A stretch of 14,773 nucleotides of DNA from an uncultured Clostridiaceae bacterium (GTDB lineage: Bacteria; Bacillota; Clostridia; Lachnospirales; Lachnospiraceae). Below the pieces are notes generated by a model that was given only the letters and a program-made list of their open reading frames with translations, was not told where the DNA came from and searched no databases. The stretch is from contig CATKZA010000007.1 of the NCBI GenBank assembly GCA_949841235.1, forward strand, positions 1-14,773, given 5' to 3'. Positions 14,001-14,773 of the stretch are shown here, in pieces; position 1 is the stretch's first letter; every line of letters begins with the position of its first letter. The translations under genes were made by a program, and so were the position numbers.

Positions 14001-14773
14001 CTAACGTCCCAGCCCCTTCTTATAGAAAAAGGACTGTATGGTAGTAAAATTATATTCCGATGGATTGATAATCTGCTCCGTACTGCCCACAAAGAGAATC
14101 CCTTCGTTCTTCAGCGAATCATTGAACTTGTGGTACATTACGCTCTTTGCCTCCTCCGTGAAATAAATCATTACATTTCGGCAGACAATCAAGTTGCACC
14201 CGTTGGGGTAGGGGTCTTTCAGCAGGTTATGCTGCTGGAACTTCACGCATTTCTTAATCTCATCCTTCACCTGAAAACTAGTATTGTTGATCTTTGTAAA
14301 GTACTTGTTCTTAAACTCCGAGGGAAGCCCCTTCAAGCTTTTCTCATTGTAGATGCCCAGCTGCGCCTTCTCCAGCACCTGCTTGTCAATATCAGTGGCA
14401 ATGACCTGAATCTTATCCAAAGGCATAAATTTTGCCAGCACCATCACCAGAGTATACGGCTCATCCCCCGTTGAGCAGGCGGCACTCCAGATTTTGATGC
14501 TCTTGCCAAACTTGTCAAAGAGATAGGGAAACACTTTCTTTTCCAGCAGGCCCCACTGTTCCGGATTTCTATAGAATTCTGACACGTTGATGGTCAGATA
14601 TGCCACAAACTCTTCCAGCATCTCTTTATTGGTCCGAAGCGCCTCCACATACTGCGCATAATTCTGCACTTTCGCCTTATTGATTAGAGAATCAATCCTC
14701 CGGCGCATCTGACGTTCTTTGTAACTGTTCAAGTCAATGTTCGTCAACTGGAATACTTTCTCCTTGAAAACTC
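14001..14773 (-). CDS. cheR: Chemotaxis protein methyltransferase CheR (5' end cut by window edge)
   Basis: CheR transfers methyl groups from S-adenosylmethionine to glutamates of chemoreceptors, setting adaptation in chemotaxis. The frame is open to the window edge at 14773. The first residues visible (VFKEKVFQLTNIDLNSYKERQMRRRID) clearly belong to the CheR N-terminal domain, so the TTG at 14747 is not the true start. About 256 residues are visible of an expected 270, so roughly a dozen are missing. Visible motifs are TINVSEFYRNPEQW, the SAM-binding IWSAACSTGDEPYTL, the acidic ATDID, and NLIVCRNVMIYF. The stop is a TAG at 14001. Its link to plsX is only positional. Whether other chemotaxis genes lie upstream is outside the window. 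Confidence 0.95.
   Translation of the reverse strand, partial: VFKEKVFQLTNIDLNSYKERQMRRRIDSLINKAKVQNYAQYVEALRTNKEMLEEFVAYLTINVSEFYRNPEQWGLLEKKVFPYLFDKFGKSIKIWSAACSTGDEPYTLVMVLAKFMPLDKIQVIATDIDKQVLEKAQLGIYNEKSLKGLPSEFKNKYFTKINNTSFQVKDEIKKCVKFQQHNLLKDPYPNGCNLIVCRNVMIYFTEEAKSVMYHKFNDSLKNEGILFVGSTEQIINPSEYNFTTIQSFFYKKGLGR

Noticed and set aside
1..14773. CRISPR array, insertion sequence, phage or defence system
   Set aside because: No regularly spaced direct repeats, transposase, integrase, nuclease-helicase or toxin-antitoxin gene pair was found; the genes are core metabolism and cell functions plus one efflux pair.

Overview
The window reads as ordinary chromosomal DNA from an anaerobic Firmicute of the class Clostridia, most likely a member or relative of Lachnospiraceae. 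The evidence is the plsX-acpP-rnc-smc-ftsY gene order, the short HisG paired with a HisZ regulatory subunit, the strong AGGAGG-type ribosome binding sites, and the character of the intergenic repeats. This placement is inference from gene content; no 16S rRNA gene is present. Every convincing gene lies on the minus strand, so transcription runs from high to low coordinates.

In transcription order, the window opens with a 5'-truncated cheR (14001-14773, chemotaxis receptor methyltransferase). Next comes the conserved core cluster plsX, acpP, rnc, smc and ftsY (13925 down to 7124), which covers phospholipid and fatty acid synthesis, RNA processing, chromosome organisation and SRP-dependent membrane targeting. 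ilvA (threonine ammonia-lyase with an ACT domain) overlaps the ftsY stop codon by 4 bases, so an amino acid gene is translationally coupled to a secretion gene. A histidine cluster follows: hisZ, hisG and hisD (5735 down to 2323). HisZ and short HisG together form the first enzyme of the pathway and hisD encodes the last; the middle-step genes are not in the window.

The low-coordinate end is an accessory-looking efflux module: a TetR repressor (1443-2099) and an MFS transporter cut by the window edge (1-1223). Upstream of tetR lie five CATAC/GTATG half-sites in 42 bp, overlapping a promoter with a perfect TTGACA box. A related palindrome lies just upstream of the transporter. This points to an autoregulated drug-responsive efflux switch.

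The intergenic regions are the least explained parts. Two copies of a short structured repeat bracket tetR. A run of short stems with three-base loops separates hisZ from hisG. A perfect 13-bp inverted repeat sits in front of hisZ, overlapping the end of a small possible ORF. I saw no rRNA, tRNA, CRISPR array, transposase, T-box or phage gene, and no convincing new multi-gene system. The main leads are the intergenic elements, the TetR operator layout and the unusual gene neighbours of ftsY and plsX.
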